39,482 nucleotides of DNA from Methylococcaceae bacterium (GCA_013141375.1 JABFRC010000080.1:1-39482), one strand, 5' to 3'. Positions 23,417 to 31,850 are shown, counted from the stretch's first letter. The notes: generated by a model from the sequence alone, not told the origin. Made by a program: numbers and translations.

Positions 23417-24463
23417 TTAAGAAACCGGAGCGAGTACTACTTTGTTACGCCCTGATTCTTTGGCTTTATAAAGTGCGCTATCGGCGCGAATAATGAAGCT
23501 TTCAGCGTCGTCGCCCGATTGCATTTCGGTTATACCGATAGATAAGGTGATTGTGTCGAGCGGTTGGTTATTGTCTTTGCGTTTTAAACGGCTTTTTTCC
23601 ATCGAGTTTCGAATGTTTTCTGATATCTCGATAGCCTTTTCCTTGGATGTATTGGGCATGATGATCGCCAATTCCTCGCCGCCGTACCTGGCCACACGAT
23701 GATTTTTTTCGGCGAATTTTGTCATTAATGAGGCGACATATTTTATGACATTATCCCCAACGGTATGGCCGTAGGAATCGTTAACGCGCTTAAAATGGTC
23801 AATATCAATCATCGATAAGCAAGTGCTGCCTACGTTATCTTCTTTGATGATTTCAGACAGTGTTTGATCAAATGCTCGACGATTTAAAAGTCCGGTCAAC
23901 CCGTCTGTCACTGCCACTTGCCTAACTTCGGTCAGTTCCAATCGCAACTGCTCCATTTCCTTGTTAGCGTCATTCAATTTTGTTTGCATCTCTTGGCTGG
24001 TAAATGCAAGCGCTTGTGTTTCCTTAATAATTTCTTTCAATACGGCTTTAATAGCCGTTGCTTCTGATAGGTTTTCAAGTTCGACGGATTTTTTCTGAAA
24101 ACTATCGTTAGATTCCTCTGCCTTATTGTAAGTGTCGTTAATTGAACTGGTTGCTTGCTCAATAACCTTCTGGATTTGGCCATTAATTTTCTCAAATGAC
24201 TCAATAGAGGCATTGCAAATATGTTTCTTATAGAGATTAAGGCTGGTGTTGCTGTCAAATGGTTTGGCTTCGTTTATTAAGTCATCCACCACTTTATTGA
24301 GCTGAGGATTATTTCCCGCAACATAGTCATACCATATCGAGTAATTGATCGGATTAGCGGCGATGTTATGGCGCACCATCAGCGGTAATATCTCTTTTAA
24401 ATACGTCGAGTTAACGGTAGGAGAGAAGTCGTAGCAAGGTATAAATGATGAAAAAGTGCTCAT
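23417..24463 (-). CDS. Diguanylate cyclase (GGDEF)
   Basis: The 348-residue protein makes cyclic-di-GMP from two GTP. The N-terminal part (about 20-60) resembles the LMVRHNIAANPINYSIWYDYV segment common to soluble pseudomonad-type cyclases. A coiled coil follows (about 100-180), and a GGDEF domain starts at DGLTGLLNRRAF with the active site GGEEL at 261-265. The inhibitory I-site RxxD is absent: E252 and H255 occupy those positions, so product inhibition is probably weaker. No membrane segment or signal peptide is seen. The PilZ gene is next to it on the same strand, 68 bases upstream. Confidence 0.93.
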   Translation of the reverse strand: MSTFSSFIPCYDFSPTVNSTYLKEILPLMVRHNIAANPINYSIWYDYVAGNNPQLNKVVDDLINEAKPFDSNTSLNLYKKHICNASIESFEKINGQIQKVIEQATSSINDTYNKAEESNDSFQKKSVELENLSEATAIKAVLKEIIKETQALAFTSQEMQTKLNDANKEMEQLRLELTEVRQVAVTDGLTGLLNRRAFDQTLSEIIKEDNVGSTCLSMIDIDHFKRVNDSYGHTVGDNVIKYVASLMTKFAEKNHRVARYGGEELAIIMPNTSKEKAIEISENIRNSMEKSRLKRKDNNQPLDTITLSIGITEMQSGDDAESFIIRADSALYKAKESGRNKVVLAPVS

Positions 24464-24531
24464 AAAATACTATGTAAAAAAAGGATGCAAACTGACATTA
24501 AAAACGTTGGACACAATTTTCAAGTACGAGC

Positions 24532-24912
24532 CTATGCTTTGCTCGCATGTAATTTAAAGAGATAGTCATCTAACGGATGATTGTATTTATCAAATTTTAT
24601 GCCGAAATGTTGCCGGGATTTTTCACGAATAACTTTGCCGGTTACATTGAAAAGTGTGCCGTCATGAAAGACGATTTTTAAACTCAGGCTGCTTTTAACT
24701 GGTAATGGCTCTTTGCAATTTACCAAGGCGCCTTTGGCACTGATGTCAATCAAAGTGCCCGTAAAATCACTTCCAAAGCCTAATAACGAACTTTTACGCA
24801 ATGTTAAGGTTGATGCGGGGGCATGGTATCGAACGCCAAGCCGTTTGTTGATTTTTAAATGCTCAGAAAAATCAAAGTTGAATGCTGCAAATGCTTCGTC
24901 GTCGTTGCTCAT
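24532..24912 (-). CDS. PilZ domain protein
   Basis: The 126-residue protein probably binds cyclic-di-GMP. R24-L-G-V-R28 is the RxxxR motif and D56-I-S-A-K-G61 the DxSxxG motif, with the expected spacing of about 30 residues. The ATG at 24912 is preferred over an upstream TTG at 24924 that would add four residues. It lies upstream of the diguanylate cyclase on the same strand, so the pair may be a small synthesis-and-response unit. Confidence 0.88.
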   Translation of the reverse strand: MSNDDEAFAAFNFDFSEHLKINKRLGVRYHAPASTLTLRKSSLLGFGSDFTGTLIDISAKGALVNCKEPLPVKSSLSLKIVFHDGTLFNVTGKVIREKSRQHFGIKFDKYNHPLDDYLFKLHASKA

Positions 24913-24924
24913 AATGGTTATCAA

Positions 24925-25214
24925 AAAATAAAATAAATGGTTTTTATGTAGGGGAAATACTACATAAAGGTTAGTTTAGAAACGCCTTTTTTTAAAGGCG
25001 TATCAGAAAATTATTTGGTCGTTTTCAGAATTGAGATAAGACTGAATCAGAAACCAAAGACAAGTCATTCGATTTAATGCCTATACCGCTTGGAAGGCTC
25101 ATCGCATTCTGCGACAGGTAGATGTTAAAGGTGTATAAAAGCATAGAGTTCTATTAAGAAATAAACTATTGAAAATTTTCGAGATAAATAGGTTAAACGA
25201 TAAATGGAAAAACG
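24925..25214. other. Intergenic region with two hairpins
   Basis: The 290 bases separate the divergent PilZ and beta-sandwich genes. Two small hairpins are visible: ATGTAG...CTACAT near 24946-24967 and ACGCCTTT...AAAGGCGT near 24981-25000. Neither has a clear downstream T-run. AT-rich promoter sequence is likely on both sides. Confidence 0.45.
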
Positions 25215-25688
25215 ATGCGTAAACAGATAATTTACCAAGCAGTAACGGCTGCAGAGCTGCCATTTACAGAATGGTTAGACATACAGACTTTGGCAAAAGT
25301 GGAGCTAAGTTCAGAGGAAGAGCTTTGCCCTATTGAGGCGGCATTTACTCAAGGTCAGTCTCCAGGTTGGCGGGCATCGCAATCCGGCGAGCAAGTAATT
25401 CGCTTATTGTTTGACGATGTACAACACATTCGACGTATTCAGCTTGAATTTCAAGAAGACCAGTGGCCACGCACGCAAGAGTTTGTATTGCGCTGGTCAT
25501 CTGATGGTGGGCTGTCTTATCAGGAGATTGTGCGTCAGCAATTTAACTTTAGTACGCCAGACGTTAGTCGAGAACGTGAAGATTACTCAGTCGATCTGGT
25601 GGCGCTGACGACATTAGAACTCAGAATTATTCCTGATATCAGTGGTGGCGATGCGCGAGCATCGTTGGTACAACTGCGTATTGCTTAA
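25215..25688 (+). CDS. Beta-sandwich (galactose-binding-like) protein
   Basis: This is a 157-residue protein without signal peptide. VIRLLFDDVQHIRRIQLEF, TQEFVLRWSSDGGLSYQEIVRQQFNF and LVALTTLELRIIPDISGG alternate like the strands of a discoidin/F5-8 type C-like jelly roll. Such folds bind carbohydrate or protein partners, but the ligand here is unknown. It is convergent to the conflict-type cluster with only two bases between the stops, and the two transcripts must overlap. Membership in that system is possible but not shown. Confidence 0.6.
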   Translation: MRKQIIYQAVTAAELPFTEWLDIQTLAKVELSSEEELCPIEAAFTQGQSPGWRASQSGEQVIRLLFDDVQHIRRIQLEFQEDQWPRTQEFVLRWSSDGGLSYQEIVRQQFNFSTPDVSREREDYSVDLVALTTLELRIIPDISGGDARASLVQLRIA

Positions 25689-25690
25689 CG

Positions 25691-26971
25691 CTACTGGCTC
25701 AGCAGTTCTTTATAACTAGACAATAGGGCTTTCAGTTTTGCGGCCTGATTTTCTCGTGTTTCTTGCATCCAGTCGGGAACGTTGAGTGACTTGGCCTTGT
25801 TTTCCCATTTGCTAACGGCCTGTTCGTCGCCGATACCGATAGCTGCCTCATAAAGTGAGGCGATCACCCAATAATGGCTATTAATGTCCTGCGTATTATT
25901 GACCAGCGGTGTCGCATAGCTGATGACTTCGCGTCTGACACGATTGGCGATAACAAAGTCGGCGATGGCCTCATCCTTCTCGCCATGTTTGATGGTTTCA
26001 ATCGAGCGGATATTTAACAAATAAGCCAGATTGATGCCATTGTAATAATCCTGCTTTAAATAAAAACCGCGCTCCAGTGCTGCGATACTTTCATTTAAAC
26101 ACTGCATCTCCTGGCATTCTTCCCATAAACGTTTGTGAATGACGCCCCATAAACCAAGCGTTTCTGGGTTATTGGTACTTTCGGGTTTGAGTTCCTGCAA
26201 AATTGAGCGTGCTGCTTTAAGTGCATCAACGGTATTGGGTTGCATGCTTTTATAAGTGGCTAACGCCAGCTGTTGTAGTACAAACGAGTCTTTCGGTCGT
26301 AGTTTTCTAACTTCTTCCAATAATGTGCGTGCGGCAGCAAAGTCGCTGGCGTTGATTCTATCAAGCGCCGCATCCAGCATGCTTTTGGCGCTGGGATTGT
26401 CATCGCCGACGATATTGGCTACTTCGGAAGAGGTGGCTGCGTTGACGGCCGATTTTACCTGGGTAGCGGTTTCTTCAAGTTGGGGCGGCTGAAGATTGGG
26501 CAAAAAAGTGTAAACCGGGCTATCAAGCTGGGGCTTGTTCATGATGGTCTGGATAGCGGCTTTTAATTCCGCGATCAGTCGTTTGGCCTCTTTGAAAGAA
26601 ACGCCTTGTTCGCCGAGATGTTCATAATTGCGAATTACGATATGGCCAAGATCAAATGGGTATTTGAATTGTTTTTCGGCCAGTACAATCGTGGTATGAG
26701 GTCTTAACGCGTACCTTACGCCTAGCTCGAAAGCGGCATTGACGTTGTAAGTGGAAAGGTCGGCAATCACAAGGTCGGCTTTTAACAAGCGCTCATACAT
26801 GGGGGCATCAATAGTGCCGGAGTGGATGATCTCGTCGGCGCGTACACATTCCAAGCCCGCAGCATCAACGGCTTCTTTAATGACTTCGTAAGAAGCATCA
26901 AGGTCCAATACACGACCATCGGTATAGTCGGTTTTTTTTCCGTAGCCCTGAATCACAAAACAGGTCGCCAT
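25691..26971 (-). CDS. TIR/deoxyribosyltransferase-like effector with TPR-type (TRAFs-binding-like) sensor
   Basis: The protein has 426 residues from the ATG at 26971, which has a GGAG ribosome-binding site; an upstream ATG at 27007 in the same frame lacks one. The N-terminal domain (about 1-150) is a Rossmann-like fold: CFVIQGYGKK, then ECVRADEIIHSG, ADLVIADLSTYN and AAFELGVRYAL with E82 as the probable catalytic glutamate. This is the pattern of TIR-like or nucleoside 2-deoxyribosyltransferase-like proteins that attack NAD or nucleotides. The C-terminal part (about 210-420) is helical repeat sequence homologous to the N-terminus of the neighbouring patatin protein (DUF4071/TRAFs-binding type). 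It is the last gene of a four-gene cluster. Confidence 0.8.
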   Translation of the reverse strand: MATCFVIQGYGKKTDYTDGRVLDLDASYEVIKEAVDAAGLECVRADEIIHSGTIDAPMYERLLKADLVIADLSTYNVNAAFELGVRYALRPHTTIVLAEKQFKYPFDLGHIVIRNYEHLGEQGVSFKEAKRLIAELKAAIQTIMNKPQLDSPVYTFLPNLQPPQLEETATQVKSAVNAATSSEVANIVGDDNPSAKSMLDAALDRINASDFAAARTLLEEVRKLRPKDSFVLQQLALATYKSMQPNTVDALKAARSILQELKPESTNNPETLGLWGVIHKRLWEECQEMQCLNESIAALERGFYLKQDYYNGINLAYLLNIRSIETIKHGEKDEAIADFVIANRVRREVISYATPLVNNTQDINSHYWVIASLYEAAIGIGDEQAVSKWENKAKSLNVPDWMQETRENQAAKLKALLSSYKELLSQ

Positions 26972-26993
26972 GTCGTTCTCCAAAAAATTATTC

Positions 26994-29549
26994 TTATTTT
27001 TTGCCAAATGCTTTCAGGCTGCCTTGAGATAAAAACAATTTATCAAATACCTTCAAATGCACTTTCGCGAGTACTGAACCCACTACCACCATGCCCAAGC
27101 CAATCAGGACTTCCTGAATGGTTTTTCGGTACTGGAATACCTGCAATACCGGTTTCCATAAAGTAGTTCCGAGAACGATCAGGAATAAGCCGGTTAATAG
27201 ATGTCCCCATGTTGTCGAAAGAGGCACCGACCACCATTGGACGCTCAAATAAGCCAATAGCCATAATATCGCGGCGGCAATACCGTAACCGATGGTTTTT
27301 AGCGTTTTTGACAGTAGCCAGACTCGGAAGAATAAGCGATCGGCGACACGGAGCTGGCGCAAAATGGGCGTATCGTTGCCTGGTTTTTGCAATTCAGGTT
27401 CGATTTCGAGGAAAGTCCAGGCTTGAGTTGATGCTTCTTTTGTTGCGAAACCCAGCGTGTTGACGGGGTTGTTTAGTGCATATTCGGTCATTCGATAGGC
27501 GCTGGTCATCAGTGCATAAGCTTCGGCATCGGAAAAGGAATCAAGATCGGTACGCACGGTTGCCAATTTTTTCTGGACTTCACGTTGAATACCGTAAGGT
27601 AGAGCGGGAGTATCGGGGGTGGATTCGCTCGGATCGTTGCAACCAAGCCAATCAACCGGCTGGCTTTCAAGTCCTTGCCTGAGGTGAATAAACAACAAGC
27701 CCTGGAGCAAACCGGAGCGTTTTCGAGCATCCAGTTCTCGAAACTGGCTTTCGCGAATACGCGCCTGCAATATGCTGTTGGCGCGCAATGGGACGCCAAG
27801 TACACCTTTGCTTGGATCGTCCTGGGCGTCCATTTGCCCGCTGGCATCACTCACCAGAAGCACATTACAGCCTTGCTCTAATAGCGCGGCAGTCCCTTGG
27901 TTGTCATGGACGCCGCCATCGACCAGTCGGACAATCTTGTCCGGATATAGTTCGCTCAGGGGCAGCGGTTCAAACAAACCGGGAACACAGGACGATGCCG
28001 CGACTGCATCACCCAAACGCACGTTTTGATGGGCGGGCGGTGCATCTTGGTAATACAAACGTCGTAACCGATAATTGGGGTCAATTTGCGAGCCTGCACC
28101 GGCTGGGGGTTCGCCCATCCAGGTGGTGGTAAATTGCCAGTTATGGCCGGTATTCAGTGGTGTAGCATTAAGAACCAGAATGGGAATTTTTGCCGCACGT
28201 CGCCAGTTTTGTTCTTTGGGTGAAAAACCCTCCTGTTCGCCTTGCGGTTGAATTTTCAGTTCGTTGATAAACAGCTTTGCGGGCGCGGTCGATTCGCCGG
28301 ATTGCGTTAACGGTTTAACACGGGAGAAGATTTTCTCTTCGTAAAGCTCGCCCAGCCGGTTGGTGCGCGAGTAATCTTGGGAATAAATCATTTTGGCATT
28401 GACCAGCCATTCAGATAACACCTGCACTCTGACGTTAGTTTGCACGCCGTCGAGAAAGTCCTTTTCCACGCGTTTCACAATGGCAATGTAGTCTTCACGG
28501 GTGATGTCGGCATCAGCTTTGGCTTGCAACAAGTTGCGTACTTCCAGGTAATAATGCGCTCCGATAATGGAGCCACCGGACACGCAGGACAGATATTCGA
28601 CGTTACGGAGCAAATCCAGTTCCGCCAGTTTTGCCAGCATGCCGATATGAAACAACGAAGCCCGAAAGCCGCCGCCAGAGAGAGCCAGGCCGACTTTGCC
28701 TTTGAGTAAGGCATCCAGGCCGGCGGCACGATTACCGAGAAAATCTTCCAGCACCAGTCGGGCTTCGGCGGGTGTGTGATGTTTGTTTTGGAGTTGAAGC
28801 AGTCTGGCCAGTTGGCGAGCCGTGGTTTCCCACTCCCATTCGGCAACATTGGGCAAATCAGCGGCTTGTTTGAGCCATTCTCCAGCTTCGATATATCGCT
28901 CTAAGCCAAAATAAGCCTCCGCGATAGTGACCGGATACCACCATTGCTTGGGATCGGTCAGTGTTGGTACTACAGCAATAATGTCTTCCCGAATTTTTCT
29001 GGCATGCTTGATTTTAGCGAGTCGATCAGAGTCATTGGATTCCAGATCGGCCAGAATATCTTCAATGAAAGCGGCATTTATGCCGGTGTAGCCGAAGTCA
29101 TTGGCAACGCCTTGCTTGTAGCCATGGGCAAAGTAGGCCAAAGACGTTTCCAAATAACTACTTTGATTGGTTAGTTCCCACTTGCGTTTGAAAATAGAGC
29201 CGACTTGACCGAGTGTTTCCTGGTCTTTGGTAGCGCTTTTGGCATTGAGATCAAGATTATCCAGGCTCCTTAATATTTCCAATGCGCGGTCAAGTTTGTC
29301 CAAAGGATTGAGATCGGGGTCTTTGTAGGTGCTTAAGCTAAGCAGTTGTGTCAATTTTCGTGCAAGGGTTTTATCTGTATCCGATGCAGTAATGCGCTGT
29401 TGGTTTCTTTCCAGGATGCGCCGAGCTAAGCCAAAGGCTCGCTCTTGCTGGAGGGCTATGGCTAAGTCCAATAAGTTTTTGTTATCGATAGGTTCGCCGG
29501 CAAGGATTTTGCTGGCGGCCTCAACATTGGCACTGGCTGGTTTGCTCAT
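26994..29549 (-). CDS. Patatin-like phospholipase with N-terminal TPR-type sensor and C-terminal membrane segments
   Basis: This 851-residue protein has three parts. Residues 1-270 are helical repeats (LARRILERN, ETLGQVGSIFKRKWE, GYTGINAAF, WYPVTIAEAYFGLE) of the TRAFs-binding/DUF4071 type. Residues about 285-640 are a patatin domain: the oxyanion loop GGGFRAS (292-298), serine S324 in CVSGGS, and the aspartate D544 in VDGG form the Ser-Asp dyad. Residues about 740-840 contain three hydrophobic segments, so the enzyme is probably membrane-anchored. The likely activity is phospholipid hydrolysis. A GAGGTAA site precedes the ATG, and the effector gene downstream starts 22 bases after the stop. 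Confidence 0.85.
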   Translation of the reverse strand: MSKPASANVEAASKILAGEPIDNKNLLDLAIALQQERAFGLARRILERNQQRITASDTDKTLARKLTQLLSLSTYKDPDLNPLDKLDRALEILRSLDNLDLNAKSATKDQETLGQVGSIFKRKWELTNQSSYLETSLAYFAHGYKQGVANDFGYTGINAAFIEDILADLESNDSDRLAKIKHARKIREDIIAVVPTLTDPKQWWYPVTIAEAYFGLERYIEAGEWLKQAADLPNVAEWEWETTARQLARLLQLQNKHHTPAEARLVLEDFLGNRAAGLDALLKGKVGLALSGGGFRASLFHIGMLAKLAELDLLRNVEYLSCVSGGSIIGAHYYLEVRNLLQAKADADITREDYIAIVKRVEKDFLDGVQTNVRVQVLSEWLVNAKMIYSQDYSRTNRLGELYEEKIFSRVKPLTQSGESTAPAKLFINELKIQPQGEQEGFSPKEQNWRRAAKIPILVLNATPLNTGHNWQFTTTWMGEPPAGAGSQIDPNYRLRRLYYQDAPPAHQNVRLGDAVAASSCVPGLFEPLPLSELYPDKIVRLVDGGVHDNQGTAALLEQGCNVLLVSDASGQMDAQDDPSKGVLGVPLRANSILQARIRESQFRELDARKRSGLLQGLLFIHLRQGLESQPVDWLGCNDPSESTPDTPALPYGIQREVQKKLATVRTDLDSFSDAEAYALMTSAYRMTEYALNNPVNTLGFATKEASTQAWTFLEIEPELQKPGNDTPILRQLRVADRLFFRVWLLSKTLKTIGYGIAAAILWLLAYLSVQWWSVPLSTTWGHLLTGLFLIVLGTTLWKPVLQVFQYRKTIQEVLIGLGMVVVGSVLAKVHLKVFDKLFLSQGSLKAFGKK

Positions 29550-29659
29550 AGTGATTACCTCGTTTATTAGTTTTATGGGTGGTAATGTTTATTCAGTGTT
29601 TGCTTAGCCCTGGGCGTTTGCAATCATATTCCGTTTATTGATGCTAATGTAAGCTGTGA

Positions 29660-30655
29660 TTATGGGGTATCAGTGGGTAGTTGCTTGGTTTGACGTTCGT
29701 TTCTTTGTTCATCGTCTTTGTCAGCGATATTGCCGCGGAGCTTGAGTAGGTTTTTTAATGCGCCGTACCAGAATGGGGCGCCTAAACTCAGTAGAAATAC
29801 TGAAAGCACAATGCCTGCAGGATTGCTTTGCTGCCAGCGATTTAGCCAGTCTTTGGTGTTTTCAGGGACGTCAATGACGCCCAGATTCTGCAGTGCTTTT
29901 AATTCCTGTTTTGCGTTGGCTGCATTAGTTGTAGATATGCCTTCGCGGCTAAAGCCTTGTTTGTCTAACGCAAAGGCTTGTGCAACCAATGAATTGCGCA
30001 AGCCGTCATCTATAGACAAGCGGTTAATGATATCCAGAGTATCCAGCTGAATGGTCAGTACCACCGCAATTGAGCATATCACGGTGATGACGCGAGTGCT
30101 GGCGGTAAATCTATCCGAGACGCGATCAATGGTCTGGTCAAACCAGCTGTTGATTTTCGCAAGAAATTTGCTATTGGCCTCCTGTATCAAAGCGATGCTA
30201 TGGCGTACGTTGGTGGCGAGTTTTGGATTCGTAAGTTCCAGTTGCAATGCAGTAGCTCTTACTTTGTCCAGGATTGCAGCCGGATCAGAGATATCGTTTT
30301 TGGACAATATTTGCAGGAGTACAGGTTGAACGTTGTCAGCTATGACATGCTGGGCATTGCCGGCGGCGATATCCATCAATAATTTGGTCAACTCCTCTCG
30401 GTGTATGGTGGTGCCGGGCCGTTGCGAAATGTTACTGATCAGCGGATGTGTCAGCACGGCGCTGGCAATTTGATCGGCAATTTGCCGTTCCAGTCCGGGA
30501 TCAATCTGCTGCAGTAAATCGCCAATGCCGCGTAATAAATGTTTGCCACGGGTGTTTAATAAAGCGGTGACGAATTGGGTCAATACCGTCACTGCCATAC
30601 TGGCGATCAGCATGATGACAGTAATGCCTAATAAAATATCGATGGTTTTCAGCAT
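29660..30655 (-). CDS. Membrane protein of the conflict-type cluster (331 residues)
   Basis: An N-terminal transmembrane helix (IDILLGITVIMLIASMAV) is followed by a long helical soluble domain (about 35-175). Two further hydrophobic segments sit near TRVITVICSIAVVLTIQL and GIVLSVFLLSLGAPFWYGAL, and the charged tail begins LLKLRGNIADKDDE. The GAPFWY-xxL-xxLLxLR ending is a feature I associate with a widespread family of uncharacterised bacterial membrane proteins. GAGGAAA precedes the ATG. Position between the SLOG-like and patatin genes suggests a membrane partner. Confidence 0.75.
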   Translation of the reverse strand: MLKTIDILLGITVIMLIASMAVTVLTQFVTALLNTRGKHLLRGIGDLLQQIDPGLERQIADQIASAVLTHPLISNISQRPGTTIHREELTKLLMDIAAGNAQHVIADNVQPVLLQILSKNDISDPAAILDKVRATALQLELTNPKLATNVRHSIALIQEANSKFLAKINSWFDQTIDRVSDRFTASTRVITVICSIAVVLTIQLDTLDIINRLSIDDGLRNSLVAQAFALDKQGFSREGISTTNAANAKQELKALQNLGVIDVPENTKDWLNRWQQSNPAGIVLSVFLLSLGAPFWYGALKNLLKLRGNIADKDDEQRNERQTKQLPTDTP

Positions 30656-30734
30656 GTCTATTTCCTCGGATAGCCTAAATTATTGGAATAACTGACTCGA
30701 ATTCGACTCAGGAGAATTTATTTAGGGCAATTAT

Positions 30735-31352
30735 TCACCATAATTGCCGCGTATCCAGCCAAATCACCTGTCCTTTTCTTTTTCTTACTTCTTCAACCAT
30801 GTGTGCCGTACCGCCAACGCGGCCCTTGCCGCTGCCATCCCACAGGCAAATTAATCTGACTTTATCTTTGCTATAAAAGAAAGCGCTTTCGAGTAGCCAA
30901 AGGTTACATCGTTCGTAAGCGTTCATTTGATCAGCTAACGGTCCAAGTGTTTCGGGTGCGTTAAGAGGGTGAGAATCTAGTTTTTGAATGATAGCGTGAT
31001 AGCGTGCCAGCCAGTTAGCATGACCAGGTATGACGGAGTTTTTGATGAACTCTGCTTCTTCAAACGGTTGCAGTAACTGCAGCTTTACCCCTTTTTGTTG
31101 GCAAGCTTCAGCGAACAGGATATCTCCGCCGTTGGCGCCTTGGGTCAGTCCCAGGTCCTGATCGTCGGCGCCAAATTGATCAAGCGTTTTGGCAATTTGT
31201 TGGGCAGCGATGCTCTCTTTACTTTTGGGGAAACGAGGCGGGCTGCGATCAGGGGCATCTATCAAGTGACCACTGAATAAAAAAACCTGTCGAGGTTGCC
31301 AGGGTTGGTCCGTTGGTGATGGCTGGACATAGTGAGCGGGGGTAATGCTCAT
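30735..31352 (-). CDS. SLOG-like Rossmann protein
   Basis: The 205-residue protein shows QVFLFSGHLIDAPDRSPPRFP, then GLTQGANGGDILFAEACQQKG and LQLLQPFEEAEF, and a C-terminal VRLICLWDGSGKGRVGGTAHMVEE. The G-x-GANGGD pattern and strand-helix order match SLOG-type nucleotide-binding folds that accompany TIR and patatin effectors; I recall the GH-x-IDAP-x-R-x-x-PRFP opening from such cassettes. It is the first gene of the leftward cluster. It may bind or make a nucleotide signal, or sense one; which cannot be told. The ribosome-binding site is weak (GAGA). Confidence 0.7.
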   Translation of the reverse strand: MSITPAHYVQPSPTDQPWQPRQVFLFSGHLIDAPDRSPPRFPKSKESIAAQQIAKTLDQFGADDQDLGLTQGANGGDILFAEACQQKGVKLQLLQPFEEAEFIKNSVIPGHANWLARYHAIIQKLDSHPLNAPETLGPLADQMNAYERCNLWLLESAFFYSKDKVRLICLWDGSGKGRVGGTAHMVEEVRKRKGQVIWLDTRQLW

Positions 31353-31499
31353 CGCTTGGGATCTCGTGCGGCAAAAGGAATAGATTACACATTGGGTGCA
31401 ATGTACTGCAGCTGTTTATATTTCACAATAACTCACTACATCGCCTTACATGTGTTTGGCTAAATTAATAGAGTTAAGCTGTATGGGGAACGGTTATTG

Positions 31500-31528
31500 T
31501 TGCAAAACGATAATGCAATCTATACAAT
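31500..31528 (+). promoter_or_regulatory. Promoter of tRNA-Ser
   Basis: TTGCAA, a 17-base spacer and TACAAT lie 51 bases upstream of the tRNA 5' end, with a GC-rich discriminator (GCGCGG) as in stringently controlled promoters. Confidence 0.7.
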
Positions 31529-31579
31529 GCGCGGCTCTTAAGGACAAGAATCCAAATATTGTTGATGTTGAAAGTTTAA

Positions 31580-31667
31580 GGTGGGCTGGCTGAGTGGTCG
31601 AAAGCGGCGGTCTTGAAAACCGTTGAACCGTAAGGTTCCTGGGGTTCGAATCCCTAGCCCATCGCCA
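31580..31667 (+). tRNA. tRNA-Ser (anticodon UGA)
   Basis: The acceptor arms GGTGGGC and GCCCATC, the D-arm GGCTGAGTGGTCGAAAGCGGC and the anticodon loop CTTGAAA (anticodon TGA) are visible. A long variable arm, AACCGTAAGGTT, and the T-arm TGGGGTTCGAATCCC follow, with an encoded CCA end. The long variable arm is characteristic of serine tRNAs. Confidence 0.97.
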
Positions 31668-31676
31668 AATTAAAAA

Positions 31677-31707
31677 GGGGCATGATTTTAATCATGCCCC
31701 TTTTTTT
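31677..31707 (+). terminator. Intrinsic terminator behind tRNA-Ser
   Basis: GGGGCATGAT and ATCATGCCCC form a perfect 10-bp stem with loop TTTA, followed by seven T residues. The upstream A-run makes it usable on both strands. Confidence 0.92.
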
Positions 31708-31781
31708 GTGTCTTAAATTTACCGTTATATAAAATCAGTGATTTGCCCGTTTGCATCGGCTTGGTAAATGATAGCTGCCGG

Positions 31782-31810
31782 CTTGAAATCGTCTGAGTAG
31801 GTCCCAATGT
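31782..31810 (+). promoter_or_regulatory. Sigma-32-type heat-shock promoter of clpB
   Basis: CTTGAAA (31782-31788), a 14-base spacer and CCCAATGT (31803-31810) match the sigma-32 consensus CTTGAAA-N(11-16)-CCCCATNT with one mismatch. It lies 40 bases upstream of the clpB start, as expected for this chaperone. Confidence 0.82.
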
Positions 31811-31850
31811 TACTAATAACTTTATATTTGTTATACAGAGGTAACTTACT

